64,000 bases of DNA from JABDMH01 sp965223165. GTDB taxonomy: Bacteria; Bacteroidota; Bacteroidia; Chitinophagales; Saprospiraceae. Below, in pieces: positions 48,533-56,538 of this stretch. The stretch spans positions 124,001-188,000 of the forward strand of contig CBDCVQ010000007.1 in assembly GCA_965223165.1 (NCBI GenBank), written 5' to 3'. The notes beneath the pieces are model-generated. The model saw only the letters and a program-made list of their open reading frames with translations, was not told the origin of the DNA and made no database searches. The first letter of the stretch is position 1, and the number at the start of each line of letters is the position of its first letter. Both the position numbers and the translations under genes were made by a program.

Positions 48533-48814
48533 TCAACTATCTTTTGCTTACCTATCTGATCTTTCTCTTAAGATAAGGCTATACACCTATTAAACACAAG
48601 TCTCATAGGTTTTATTTTGCCTTGGGCACATTAACCGTGGCAATTCTCCAATTACACAATCTGCAACAGTCCCGAAGTGAAAATGGTTCCTTGCGCTGGT
48701 TGGCGGGCCTGCTATTTGATCACGGTAAAGAGACTTGTCTAACTAAATAGCTACATTCTCCTGATTATGGAATGCCCAAGCTGAAGGACCCGTTGTGGCT
48801 CTGTTCTTGGTAGG

Positions 48815-49915
48815 CTATCTGTGTGCAGCGGCTAGGATAGGATCGAGATCAATGTTTTCCTCGATGAGATCGATCGCACGGCGGATCTTCCATGGGGTAT
48901 GCAGATTGATCTTCACTTCGATCTTGCTGATCTTGATGACGGAGCCAAAGGTGTCCAGGTGTGTGCGGATCAGCGGGATCCTATGCTTTTGCACGTATTC
49001 GATGGTTTCTTTATTGATCTCTCCTTCACCGGAGGCTACGATCCCGGCTATCGGAGACACTTCGATATTATTGACCTTGCACAGCAGATCGACTTTATGT
49101 ACCGCGCTATTGACCCGATTTGCCCCGACGACAAGCAACAGGTTTTTAGATTCTTTGATTCGATTAGCATCGACAAGGGAGCCCGCCATGATATCTTCCA
49201 CCTTGCGCTCGACCAGGTCAATATTGTGAATGACGTAGCCATCGATGGCTTCATTGATGGTACTGATGATGGGATGAGCCAGGGTTTCGTCGTAAGGCAC
49301 CACACCGAGCAGGGGTAAGCCCATCTGACTTAGCTTTTTGCCCACATAGTATTTGATCTTCTCGAGCCTATCGGGCATAACCTTGTTGACGATGATGCCG
49401 AGGATCGGTACTTCTTGCTCCCGAAAGAGGGCGATGCTCATGTTGAGTCGATCGATCGTGCTTCCGATCCCACCCTCTACAATCATCACCACCGGTGAGT
49501 TAATCATCTTGGCCACATCCGCATTGGACAAATTGACAATACTACCGACACCCGGATGGCCTGTGCCTTCAAAGATGACAAACTCATGTTGATCGGCCAG
49601 ACAGTCTGCTGCATGTCTCACATCTCTGGACAGATGAAAATCAGACGGATTGTCCAGAAAGGAGGTAGTGGCGCCCTTACCCAGGATAACGGGTGAGTGC
49701 AGCTGCGGCTGCAGTTGGAATCCGAGTAGGTCCGCAAACAAGAGCGTGTCCTTGTCCACCCGGATATCGTCCAAGTCGAGAAAGCGTTGTCCCACCGGCT
49801 TACAATACCCGATATCCAACCCCCGCTCCTTAAGGATCGATGCCAAGCCGAGGGTACTGGTCGTCTTGCCCACATGCTGATTGGTCGCGGCGACGTACAA
49901 CCTTCTTCCTTTCAT
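48815..49915 (-). CDS. BioD-like ATPase with C-terminal DRTGG domain
   Basis: This protein of about 366 residues joins an N-terminal BioD/CobB-like P-loop ATPase (ATNQHVGKTTSTLGLAS near residue 8, FVIFEGTGHPGVGSIV, VVMIVEGGIGSTIDRL) to a C-terminal DRTGG-type domain (about 220-340, with NLLLVVGANRVNSAVHK and SPIAGIVASGEGEINKE). This layout equals the N-terminal part of long phosphotransacetylases without the catalytic domain. Start 49915 (MKGRRLYVAAT) places the P-loop at the usual distance; the ATG at 49978 adds 21 implausible residues. No pta or ackA lies nearby. The role is probably regulatory and is not known. Confidence 0.88.
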   Translation of the reverse strand: MKGRRLYVAATNQHVGKTTSTLGLASILKERGLDIGYCKPVGQRFLDLDDIRVDKDTLLFADLLGFQLQPQLHSPVILGKGATTSFLDNPSDFHLSRDVRHAADCLADQHEFVIFEGTGHPGVGSIVNLSNADVAKMINSPVVMIVEGGIGSTIDRLNMSIALFREQEVPILGIIVNKVMPDRLEKIKYYVGKKLSQMGLPLLGVVPYDETLAHPIISTINEAIDGYVIHNIDLVERKVEDIMAGSLVDANRIKESKNLLLVVGANRVNSAVHKVDLLCKVNNIEVSPIAGIVASGEGEINKETIEYVQKHRIPLIRTHLDTFGSVIKISKIEVKINLHTPWKIRRAIDLIEENIDLDPILAAAHR

Positions 49916-50094
49916 GCAAGAAAAATAGCAAAATGGACTAAGCCGGCTCTCGCGATCGCGCACAAGACGAAGCTGCATAACGTACGGCTCCTGGAAAGTT
50001 CATACATCCCGGTAAGAATCCGGATGGATAGTGATGCCAGCCAGGGCGCGATCGTCCCGCACAGGCTGACAGTGGCTCCGGGGCAGCCACAAAC

Positions 50095-50129
50095 AAAAAA
50101 GGTCCCTTCCTCATGATGAGAAAAAGACC
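50095..50129 (-). terminator. intrinsic terminator of the tRNA-like RNA gene
   Basis: On the minus strand GGTCTTTTTCTCAT pairs imperfectly with ATGAGGAAGGGACC (stem within 50101-50129), followed by TTTTTT at 50100-50095. It lies 17 nt past the RNA 3' end. Confidence 0.75.
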
Positions 50130-50145
50130 CAGAAAGCTCTATTAG

Positions 50146-50304
50146 CTGTGAGAGAAGGATTCGAACCTTCACGAGGCGGTTAGCCAATGCGCAACTGGAA
50201 GTGGTCAACCCTAGATCCGCCAAGGCGGAAGCTTACGCATAGTTTATCCCGTCACCCTCACCCCCGAGACAGGAGGGCACGTCTACCGGTTTCGTCATCT
50301 CACA
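50146..50304 (-). ncRNA. 159-nt tRNA-like noncoding RNA of unknown type
   Basis: The 5' TGTGAGA pairs perfectly with 3' TCTCACA (7-bp acceptor), and GAAGG-TTCGAAT-CCTTC before it is a perfect T arm with canonical loop; the 3' base is G. The 5' side has a D-arm-like ACGAAACCGGTAGACGT, whose GGTAGACG is typical of tRNA-Leu. However, about 110 nt, not 40-50, lie between D and T arms, with CCCTC/GGGGG and ATGCGTAA/TTGCGCAT stems. An alternative long-rod fold pairs ACGA, CGGT and GCC with TCGT, ACCG and GGC. A promoter-like TATATTTG lies upstream and a terminator downstream. It does not match tRNA, tmRNA or 6S as I know them. Confidence 0.65.
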
Positions 50305-50381
50305 GTGTCAAGTTTTTTAAAGATTTTCCAATGCTTTCATTGTAAATCTGAAGCAAATCTAAAACAAAGTCCCATTTTGTG

Positions 50382-50389
50382 CAAATATA
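50382..50389 (-). promoter_or_regulatory. candidate -7 element (TATATTTG) for the tRNA-like RNA
   Basis: TATATTTG on the minus strand lies 78 bp upstream of the RNA 5' end, identical to the 16S element. Sequence between is AT-rich and without ORF. Confidence 0.4.
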
Positions 50390-50561
50390 TCAACAAATAA
50401 AGCCAAATTTTATTCAATCTTTAGATATTCAGCATCACTATTGACAGTATTGCAAAGATCACAGTCGCATAGCCGAAGCTTTTGACAAATTGATAATGGG
50501 CATTCGCTCACCTGCCGCGCACCCATCCGTCCGTGGCAAAACAAAAGGATCGCACAATCTA

Positions 50562-50774
50562 AGCGGCTGTTGAAATACCCACGTGCATTTGCCACTTACT
50601 CTTTTGCCCTCATCCAACCTGCCGTTTCGGGCGTCCTCGCCTGACACATACTAAGCAAGGTTATGCCATAGATTAGTCCTCCTAAGTGCGTTCCACAACT
50701 AAATGAGGGCATCCTGTCGGCAATGCTCTGGCGGTTGATAGAAAAGTGTAAAATCCCATAATACGATTGCCCTG
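50562..50774. mobile_element. MITE-like element, family 2, degenerate copy
   Basis: The right end, complementary to CAGGGCAATCGTATTAT and ending at 50774, matches the family terminal repeat. The stretch with TCCTCGCCTGACAC, CTAAGCAAGG and AGTCCTCCTAAGTGCGTT aligns with the copy at 53068-53363. The left end has no clear terminal repeat; instead GCGG(C)TGTTGAAATAC resembles sequence at 50841, indicating a chimera of repeats. Confidence 0.65.
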
Positions 50775-50864
50775 CCTACCGGCCACTACGAAGATGAAAG
50801 AAAGTGACTAAAGGACGGTCGTACGAAGGGTGCACTCTCGGGGGCGGTTGAAATACTAACGCTG

Positions 50865-51040
50865 ATTTGTTGGCTAGTTCTTTTGCCCGCATGCTTCGTT
50901 GCAAAGCCTCGACGTAGCTGCTGCTAGCCACCCGTCCGCTTTCACGACTCCCTCACTTCTCGCATTGTCATGCTCGACTCTACGAGATCGTTCGGTCATG
51001 CCTCGTCTGCCGACAAAATGGCGTTGTGGTGCAAACGCAG
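50865..51040. mobile_element. MITE-like element, family 1, degenerate inverted copy
   Basis: In reverse orientation the interior of family 1 is recognisable: GCAGACGAGGCATGACCGAA, CGATCTCGTAG, GAGCATGACAATGCGAG and GCTTTGCAACGAAG are nearly identical to the copy at 60249. The 19-bp terminal repeats are not preserved. It ends about 90 bp before the start of the hydrolase gene. Confidence 0.7.
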
Positions 51041-51133
51041 CCAGTAATTTAACGGCCTCGTAGGAGAGTCTCCAAATAGGCCGTACTTTTAGATAAGCTC
51101 CCGTTTGCTTATCGCCTGATGAATTAATACCAG

Positions 51134-52204
51134 TTGCCAATCACCATTCAGTCGCCGATCCGCTTATTTGGCTTGTTGGCCATACTTATGTTGCTATGGT
51201 ACTGTGCGGCAGACCTGCCGATACAGCGATCTGCCCAAGCCACCGAGCGCATCAATGGTTTGACGTTTGTTGCGCCACCCGAACCCTTCGCCTCCGACCC
51301 CATGCTCGCCGTGACAGAAGTCAGCGCCGATTGGATTGCAGCAATTCCCTATGCGTTCACTCCCCTCAACCAGCCGGTGGTCAGGTTCGGATCCAGGCAT
51401 CAGTGGTGGGGCGAACGTCCCGAAGGCATTGTAGAAACCATCAGGCGCGCCCAAGCAGCCGGGCTCAAGGTCATGCTCAAGCCGCAGGTGTGGAGCGGCG
51501 GATGGTGGACCGGAGACTACCACTTTGGGTCCAACCAGGACTGGCTCAGATGGGAGGCTCAATATCGCCAGTACATTCTGCGATATGCACATATCGCCGA
51601 CTCCCTTGCGGTAGATATGTTTTGCATAGGCACAGAATTTAAGACCAGCGTAGAGGAGCGGCCGGCGTTTTGGCTGACACTGATCGACGAGGTGCGATCC
51701 ATCTACGATGGTCCGCTCACCTATGCAGCCAATTGGGACAATTTTGACAACATTCCTTTCTGGTCAAAACTGGACGTCATCGGCGTCAATGCTTACTTTC
51801 CCTTGGACTCCGCCCAGACACCCAGCCCACGCCGACTGATCAAATGCTGGAAAGCGCATCGCGATCAGATCAGGGCCTGCAGCCGAAAGCATGGCAAGCC
51901 GGTAGCCTTCACCGAGTATGGATATCTGAGCGTGGATGGCTGCGCGGATAAAACCTGGGAGCTCGAGGCAAGTATCGCACGACTCGATATCAATCAGCAA
52001 GCACAAGCCAATGCCTTGGAGGCGCTCTATGAGGTCTTTTATGCGGAGGAATACTGGATGGGAGGCTTTCTCTGGAAGTGGTTTCCCAATATGCGTGGAC
52101 ACGAGGGCTATCCTGCCAAAGACTACACCCCGCAGGGCAAACTGGCAGAAAAGGTGATCCACCGTTACTTTAGCAAGTCAAACCAAACAGCCCTCCGTAG
52201 ATGA
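51134..52204 (+). CDS. GH113-like glycoside hydrolase (membrane-anchored)
   Basis: This 356-residue TIM-barrel hydrolase resembles the GH113 family of beta-mannanases. An N-terminal hydrophobic segment (RLFGLLAILMLLWYC) may be an anchor or signal. Candidate catalytic glutamates are in MFCIGTEFKTS (acid/base) and VAFTEYGYLS (nucleophile), and a barrel pattern AAGLKVMLKPQVWSGGW, LTYAANWDNF, KLDVIGVNAYFP precedes them. The start is TTG at 51134; an ATG at 51188 would remove much of the hydrophobic segment. Its stop overlaps the panC start as ATGA, an unexpected coupling. Confidence 0.82.
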   Translation: MPITIQSPIRLFGLLAILMLLWYCAADLPIQRSAQATERINGLTFVAPPEPFASDPMLAVTEVSADWIAAIPYAFTPLNQPVVRFGSRHQWWGERPEGIVETIRRAQAAGLKVMLKPQVWSGGWWTGDYHFGSNQDWLRWEAQYRQYILRYAHIADSLAVDMFCIGTEFKTSVEERPAFWLTLIDEVRSIYDGPLTYAANWDNFDNIPFWSKLDVIGVNAYFPLDSAQTPSPRRLIKCWKAHRDQIRACSRKHGKPVAFTEYGYLSVDGCADKTWELEASIARLDINQQAQANALEALYEVFYAEEYWMGGFLWKWFPNMRGHEGYPAKDYTPQGKLAEKVIHRYFSKSNQTALRR

Positions 52205-53049
52205 AAGTCTTTACTACCGTCGAGCAATACCGCCAAACACACACACAACTAGTCGAATCGAACAAATCCCTGGCTTTTGTGCCGACCATGGGCGCACTGC
52301 ACCAGGGACACATGGCCCTGATCCGCCAAGCCGCCGCTCTTGCAGACAAGGTGGTCGTGAGCATCTTCGTCAATCCCACCCAGTTTAACGATGCACAGGA
52401 TCTGGAAAAGTATCCGCGTCCGCTCGGCGCCGACATACATCTGCTGACACAAAACCAAGTGGATATGCTGTTTTTGCCCACCGTCGATGAGGTATATCCG
52501 CCCGGTCAAGATCTCAGCGTAGCGTTGGATCTGTCCGATCTGACTTCCCCCCTGGAAGGAAAGTTTAGACCGGGTCACTTCGACGGCGTAGTGACGGTGG
52601 TCCATCGGCTGCTTGACATCACCCAGCCCGACTACCTGGTCATGGGCCAAAAGGACTTTCAGCAGCAGACCATTGTCGCCGAGATGATCCGTCAACTTGA
52701 CTGGCCGGTGCAGCTGGTGTGTCATCGGATTATGCGGGAGTCTGATGGTCTGGCTTTGAGCTCCCGGAATCGTCGAATCGACCCCAATCTGCGCCCCAAA
52801 GCCAGCGCCATCTATCAAGCGCTCTTGCAATCACAGGAGCAGATGCTGGCCACCACGCCGGCAGAAGTGGAGATGCTGGGCCGCGCATACCTGGAGGAGA
52901 GTGGATTTGAGGTGGAATACTACCAGGTGGTGGATGGCTTTCGACTCACCCGAGTGAAAGATTGGGACTTGCCGTACATAGTGGTCTGCGTGGCCGCCTG
53001 GCTGGGAGACATTCGGCTCATAGACAACCTGATTCTTAAGAAGAGGTGA
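52201..53049 (+). CDS. panC: pantothenate synthetase
   Basis: PanC condenses pantoate and beta-alanine with ATP in pantothenate synthesis. The 282-residue protein has the expected motifs: PTMGALHQGHMALI (HIGH-like), FVNPTQFNDAQDLEKYPR, HFDGVVTVVHRLLDI, YLVMGQKDFQQ and the KMSKS-like ALSSRNRRIDP. It is intact. Its start overlaps the glycoside-hydrolase stop as ATGA, so the two genes are translated in sequence. With coaX it gives the cell two steps of CoA synthesis in this window. Confidence 0.97.
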   Translation: MKVFTTVEQYRQTHTQLVESNKSLAFVPTMGALHQGHMALIRQAAALADKVVVSIFVNPTQFNDAQDLEKYPRPLGADIHLLTQNQVDMLFLPTVDEVYPPGQDLSVALDLSDLTSPLEGKFRPGHFDGVVTVVHRLLDITQPDYLVMGQKDFQQQTIVAEMIRQLDWPVQLVCHRIMRESDGLALSSRNRRIDPNLRPKASAIYQALLQSQEQMLATTPAEVEMLGRAYLEESGFEVEYYQVVDGFRLTRVKDWDLPYIVVCVAAWLGDIRLIDNLILKKR

Positions 53050-53056
53050 TTGCCTT

Positions 53057-53373
53057 GGTCGTGAGGTCAGGGCAATCGCATTATCCAGGCTTTAGGGTAA
53101 CAGCGAGCTCATCGATGGCGTTTGGCGAGGACGCCAAACCCCGCCTGATCTGGGCAGTGTGGCCTTGCAGGCTAGTTGCCGTTGCAGTAACTCCACAACA
53201 GACAACTTGGGCCGTGTCAGGCATCCTCGCCTGACACCTACTAGCAAGATTATGGCAGGGAGTAGTCTTCCTAAGTGTGTTAAACTATTAGATTAAGGGC
53301 ATCTTGCCGGCCATTCCTAGGCCGTTGATAGATAAATGCAAATCTCATGATGCGATGGCCCTGGTCGTGAGGT
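53057..53373. mobile_element. MITE-like element, family 2, with flanking direct repeat
   Basis: The element proper runs about 53068-53363, bounded by CAGGGCAATCGCATTATC and the complement of CAGGGCCATCGCATCATG. Both sides carry the 11-bp direct repeat GGTCGTGAGGT (53057-53067 and 53363-53373, sharing one base with the terminal repeat), consistent with target-site duplication. The interior includes a GGCGTTTGGCGAGGACGCC hairpin and the TCCTCGCCTGACAC segment shared with 50562-50774. No coding capacity. Confidence 0.8.
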
Positions 53374-53404
53374 CCACCAAAATCCGGACCGTGACAAAAT
53401 ATTC

Positions 53405-53412
53405 TACTTTTG
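53405..53412 (+). promoter_or_regulatory. candidate -7 element (TACTTTTG) before the flippase-like gene
   Basis: TACTTTTG fits TAnnTTTG and ends 53 bp before the TTG start at 53466, directly after the MITE-like element. Confidence 0.35.
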
Positions 53413-53465
53413 CCGGGGGTTATTTCACATGACATCCATTTGCTGCTGGGTCCAAACTTATCATA

Positions 53466-54518
53466 TTGAACAAAGCGATTTCTACTTTACTGAAGATCGT
53501 TCTCTTCTTAGGCATTGGAGTTACCATTCTCGGGTTACTCTATAACTCATTGAACAAGAAGTACCAAGAAGACTGCCAGCTGAGAGGCATCGCCTCGGAA
53601 GACTGCAGCTTGGTGGACAAGGTGATCTCCGATTTTCAATCCGCCAGCATATTTTGGCTGGGCATGATCGTGGTTTGCTTCATGCTCAGTAACGTGAGCC
53701 GGGCCATGCGATGGCGTCAGATGACGACGTCACTGGGATACCACACGCGGCTCCCTAATGGATTTTGGACGATTATGTTGGGCTATTTTGCCAATCTGGG
53801 ACTGCCGAGATTGGGTGAGATCGTGCGACCTGCCACTTTTGCAAAGTATGAGCGGATTCCGCTGGAGAAGGTCGTAGGAACCGTGGCATTGGGTCGCATC
53901 ATCGACTTGATTTGTTTTGCCTCCGTTTTCCTACTGGCCCTGCTGCTACAGTTTGACACGCTTTGGGGATATCTGAGCGAGCAGGCATCCATCCGTCATC
54001 TACTGGCATCACCCTTGGTTATCGGCGGTCTTGTCGCAGGCTTGCTGGCCCTGGCGATATTCTACTTTCGCTGGGATCAAATCAAGTCATCCAAGTTGGC
54101 GCAGAGACTGCTACGGGTACTTCACGGCTTTTTGGATGGACTTCGCTCTATTAGCAAGATTCGAAATCTAGGCGTATTTGTCTTTCACTCTATCGTGATA
54201 TGGCTGCTATACTACCTGATGACAGTGCTGTGCTTTCAGGCCTTTGCCCCGACCGCACACTTGGGGCCACTGGCAGGATTGCTGGTTTTCGTATTTGGTA
54301 GTATCGGTATGATCATTCCCGCACCGGGTGGCATGGGCAGCTATCACGCACTGGTAGTGGCCGCCCTCACTATCTACGGGGTCGGACAAGATGATGCTTT
54401 CTCGTTTGCCATGATCATCTTCTTCACGATCAACATTTTTGGCAATGTCCTTTTTGGGCTCTTGGCGCTGGTGCTGCTGCCCGGCCTCAACGCCTCGTAC
54501 ATCCCCCATCGGCCATGA
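53466..54518 (+). CDS. flippase-like membrane protein (lysylphosphatidylglycerol synthase TM/UPF0104 family)
   Basis: This 350-residue inner-membrane protein has about seven transmembrane segments and the UPF0104 pattern: NVSRAMRWRQMTTSLG, IMLGYFANLGLPRLGEIVRP, GRIIDL, and a late FGSIGMIIPAPGGMGSYHAL. Such proteins are linked to lipid flipping or glycolipid synthesis. The start appears to be TTG at 53466, giving a short basic N terminus before the first helix. It begins a run where each gene overlaps the next by ATGA up to the NIF3 gene. Confidence 0.88.
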   Translation: MNKAISTLLKIVLFLGIGVTILGLLYNSLNKKYQEDCQLRGIASEDCSLVDKVISDFQSASIFWLGMIVVCFMLSNVSRAMRWRQMTTSLGYHTRLPNGFWTIMLGYFANLGLPRLGEIVRPATFAKYERIPLEKVVGTVALGRIIDLICFASVFLLALLLQFDTLWGYLSEQASIRHLLASPLVIGGLVAGLLALAIFYFRWDQIKSSKLAQRLLRVLHGFLDGLRSISKIRNLGVFVFHSIVIWLLYYLMTVLCFQAFAPTAHLGPLAGLLVFVFGSIGMIIPAPGGMGSYHALVVAALTIYGVGQDDAFSFAMIIFFTINIFGNVLFGLLALVLLPGLNASYIPHRP

Positions 54519-55006
54519 GTTGGAAAGATATTCAGCACAAGATCCAATCGCTGTCGCAAGCACATGAGCAGGTGAAGAATTGGAAGGAAGGCGGGGATCA
54601 AATCATTTGGACCAATGGGTGTTTTGATCTCCTGCATCTGGGGCACCTCAAGTATCTGAGCGAGGCCAAAGCCTTGGGTGATCGACTGGTGGTCGGCCTC
54701 AACTCGGATCACTCCGTCCAGATACTAAAAGGGGCCCAGCGTCCGATATTGGATCAAGAGACACGCGCCGCCAAGCTGGCAGCTCTGGCCATGGTCGATC
54801 TGGTCGTGCCCTTTGACCATCCGACACCGATCCAGGAGATCGTCACGCTACAGCCCTCCGTCATCACCAAAGGGGGCGATTACCAAGCTTCGGATGTCGT
54901 CGGTGGCGCCGAGGCCGCTGAGTGGGGCGGACGGGTAGTGATCATCCCTTTCGAAGCCGGGCACTCGACCTCGGCGATCATACGCAAAATCAAAAAATTG
55001 CCATGA
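54515..55006 (+). CDS. rfaE2: D-glycero-beta-D-manno-heptose 1-phosphate adenylyltransferase
   Basis: This 163-residue nucleotidyltransferase activates heptose-1-phosphate with ATP for lipopolysaccharide core or glycan synthesis. It carries TNGCFDLLHLGHLKYL with the HxGH motif, GLNSDHSVQILKG, RPILDQETRAAKLAAL and the late GHSTSAIIRKI. It is the single-domain (RfaE2-type) form, separate from the kinase domain of fused HldE. Start ATG 54515 overlaps the upstream stop as ATGA. Next to a flippase-like protein, it suggests envelope glycolipid work. Confidence 0.93.
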   Translation: MSWKDIQHKIQSLSQAHEQVKNWKEGGDQIIWTNGCFDLLHLGHLKYLSEAKALGDRLVVGLNSDHSVQILKGAQRPILDQETRAAKLAALAMVDLVVPFDHPTPIQEIVTLQPSVITKGGDYQASDVVGGAEAAEWGGRVVIIPFEAGHSTSAIIRKIKKLP

Positions 55007-55788
55007 ACCAGGTTAAAGATGTGATGGCATTCCTAGAGGAGGTAGCTCCGCTACACTACCAAGAGCCCTACGACAATGCCGGCCTGCTGACCGGAGATCC
55101 ATCCTGGGAGGTCACCGGCGTGCTGACCTGCTTGGATTCGACGGAGGAGGTGGTGGTGGAGGCCATTGAGAAGCGGGCCAACATGATCATTTCGCATCAT
55201 CCCATCATCTTCGGAGGCATCAAGACGCTGGCCGATGACAGCTATGTCGCCCGGGCGATTATCCGAGCGATCAAACACGACATTGCCATCTACGCCATCC
55301 ATACGAATCTGGATAATGTACTCTACCAGGGCGTCAACGAGCGCATTGCCAAGCAACTTGATCTGCAAGAGATCGAATTGCTCCGTCCCCGTGACACACC
55401 CGAGGTCGGGAGCGGTGCGGTAGGCTTTCTATCGCATCCTCTGGATCACGCCCAATTTGTAGCCCACCTTAAGGACCGCCTACAACTCGACGTCATTAAG
55501 GCCACGAAACCGCTGGCCCGGGACATCCGCAAGGTGGCCCTCTGTGGGGGTGCCGGTCGACACCTTTTGCCGGACGCTCTCTCTCGAGGTGCCGATGCGT
55601 TTATCTCGGCTGACTTCAAGTATCACGAGTACTTTGATGCTGACGGTCGCATCACCATTTTTGACATAGGACATTATGAGAGTGAACGATTTACGATCGA
55701 TCTGCTCTGTGATCTGATAAAGGGGAATTTTGCTAAATTTGCGGCCTATTGCACGAAAGTGAACACCAATCCAGTAAATTATACCTAG
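55003..55788 (+). CDS. NIF3-like GTP cyclohydrolase 1 type 2-related protein
   Basis: This protein of about 261 residues has the NIF3 metal-binding motifs: LTCLDSTEEVV, ISHHPIIFGGIKTL with two histidines, IHTNLDNV, and GHYESERF. It is the short form without the PII-like insertion frequent in other Bacteroidota. Start 55003 overlaps the rfaE2 stop as ATGA; longer in-frame starts inside rfaE2 are rejected. The zinc-ribbon coiled-coil gene follows after 3 bp, a widespread conserved pairing. The true substrate of NIF3 proteins is not established. Confidence 0.94.
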   Translation: MNQVKDVMAFLEEVAPLHYQEPYDNAGLLTGDPSWEVTGVLTCLDSTEEVVVEAIEKRANMIISHHPIIFGGIKTLADDSYVARAIIRAIKHDIAIYAIHTNLDNVLYQGVNERIAKQLDLQEIELLRPRDTPEVGSGAVGFLSHPLDHAQFVAHLKDRLQLDVIKATKPLARDIRKVALCGGAGRHLLPDALSRGADAFISADFKYHEYFDADGRITIFDIGHYESERFTIDLLCDLIKGNFAKFAAYCTKVNTNPVNYT

Positions 55789-55791
55789 GCA

Positions 55792-56538
55792 ATGGCTACG
55801 AAAGAGAAGACTATTCAAGAGAAATTGATCGAGCTTTTCGAACTGCAAAAGATCGACTCGAAGCTGGATGAAATCGGCGTACTCAAGGGCGAACTTCCGA
55901 TGGAAGTGAGTGATCTCGAGGATGAGATCACGGGTCTGCAAACCCGCATCAACAAGCTCGAAGAGTCGAAGTCAGAACTCACGGATACCATCTCGCAACA
56001 CAACGCCAGGATCAAAGAGTCTGAAAGCCTGATCGCCAAGTATGGTCAACAACTGGACGATGTCAAAAACAACCGTGAGTACGAGGCACTGACCAAGGAA
56101 ATCGAGCTACAAAGGCTAGACATTCAGCTTTCGGAGAAACGAATCCGTGAAACGGAATCGCTGGTAGCTGCCAAAGACGAAACGCTCGATGTGGCGCAAG
56201 AGCGAATGGCGGAAAAGCAAAAGAACCTGGAGACCAAGAAGGTGGAACTGGACGCCATTATTGCCAAGACCGAAAAGGAAGGTGCCAAGCTTAAGAAATC
56301 CAGCGACAAGCATCGCAAGACGATTGACGATCGCCTCCTGCGGGCCTATGACCGCGTGAGAGAATCCTACCGCAACGGCCTGGCAGTGGTAACCGTCGAA
56401 CGAAACTCCTGCGGTGGATGCTACAACAAGATCCCCCCGCAGTTGCAACTCGAGATTAGCCTTCAGAAGAAGATCATCGCCTGCGAGCATTGTGGACGGA
56501 TACTCGTTGATGAGTCAGTCGTGCAAGAGCCTGCCTAG
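55792..56538 (+). CDS. coiled-coil protein with C-terminal zinc ribbon (CT398-like)
   Basis: This 248-residue protein consists of a long coiled coil (about 10-185, LEDEITGLQTRINKLEESKS, YEALTKEIELQRLDIQLSE) and a C4 zinc ribbon (about 200-248) with cysteine pairs NSCGGCYNK and IACEHCGR. The family includes chlamydial CT398, and such genes regularly sit beside NIF3 as here. It may scaffold RNA- or protein-handling complexes; that role is inferred. Start ATG 55792 is unambiguous, 3 bp after the previous stop. Confidence 0.93.
   Translation: MATKEKTIQEKLIELFELQKIDSKLDEIGVLKGELPMEVSDLEDEITGLQTRINKLEESKSELTDTISQHNARIKESESLIAKYGQQLDDVKNNREYEALTKEIELQRLDIQLSEKRIRETESLVAAKDETLDVAQERMAEKQKNLETKKVELDAIIAKTEKEGAKLKKSSDKHRKTIDDRLLRAYDRVRESYRNGLAVVTVERNSCGGCYNKIPPQLQLEISLQKKIIACEHCGRILVDESVVQEPA

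Noticed and set aside
50146..50304. tmRNA (ssrA)
   Set aside because: Far too short, lacks the tmRNA 5' signature near the acceptor and a convincing tag reading frame ending in LAA or similar.
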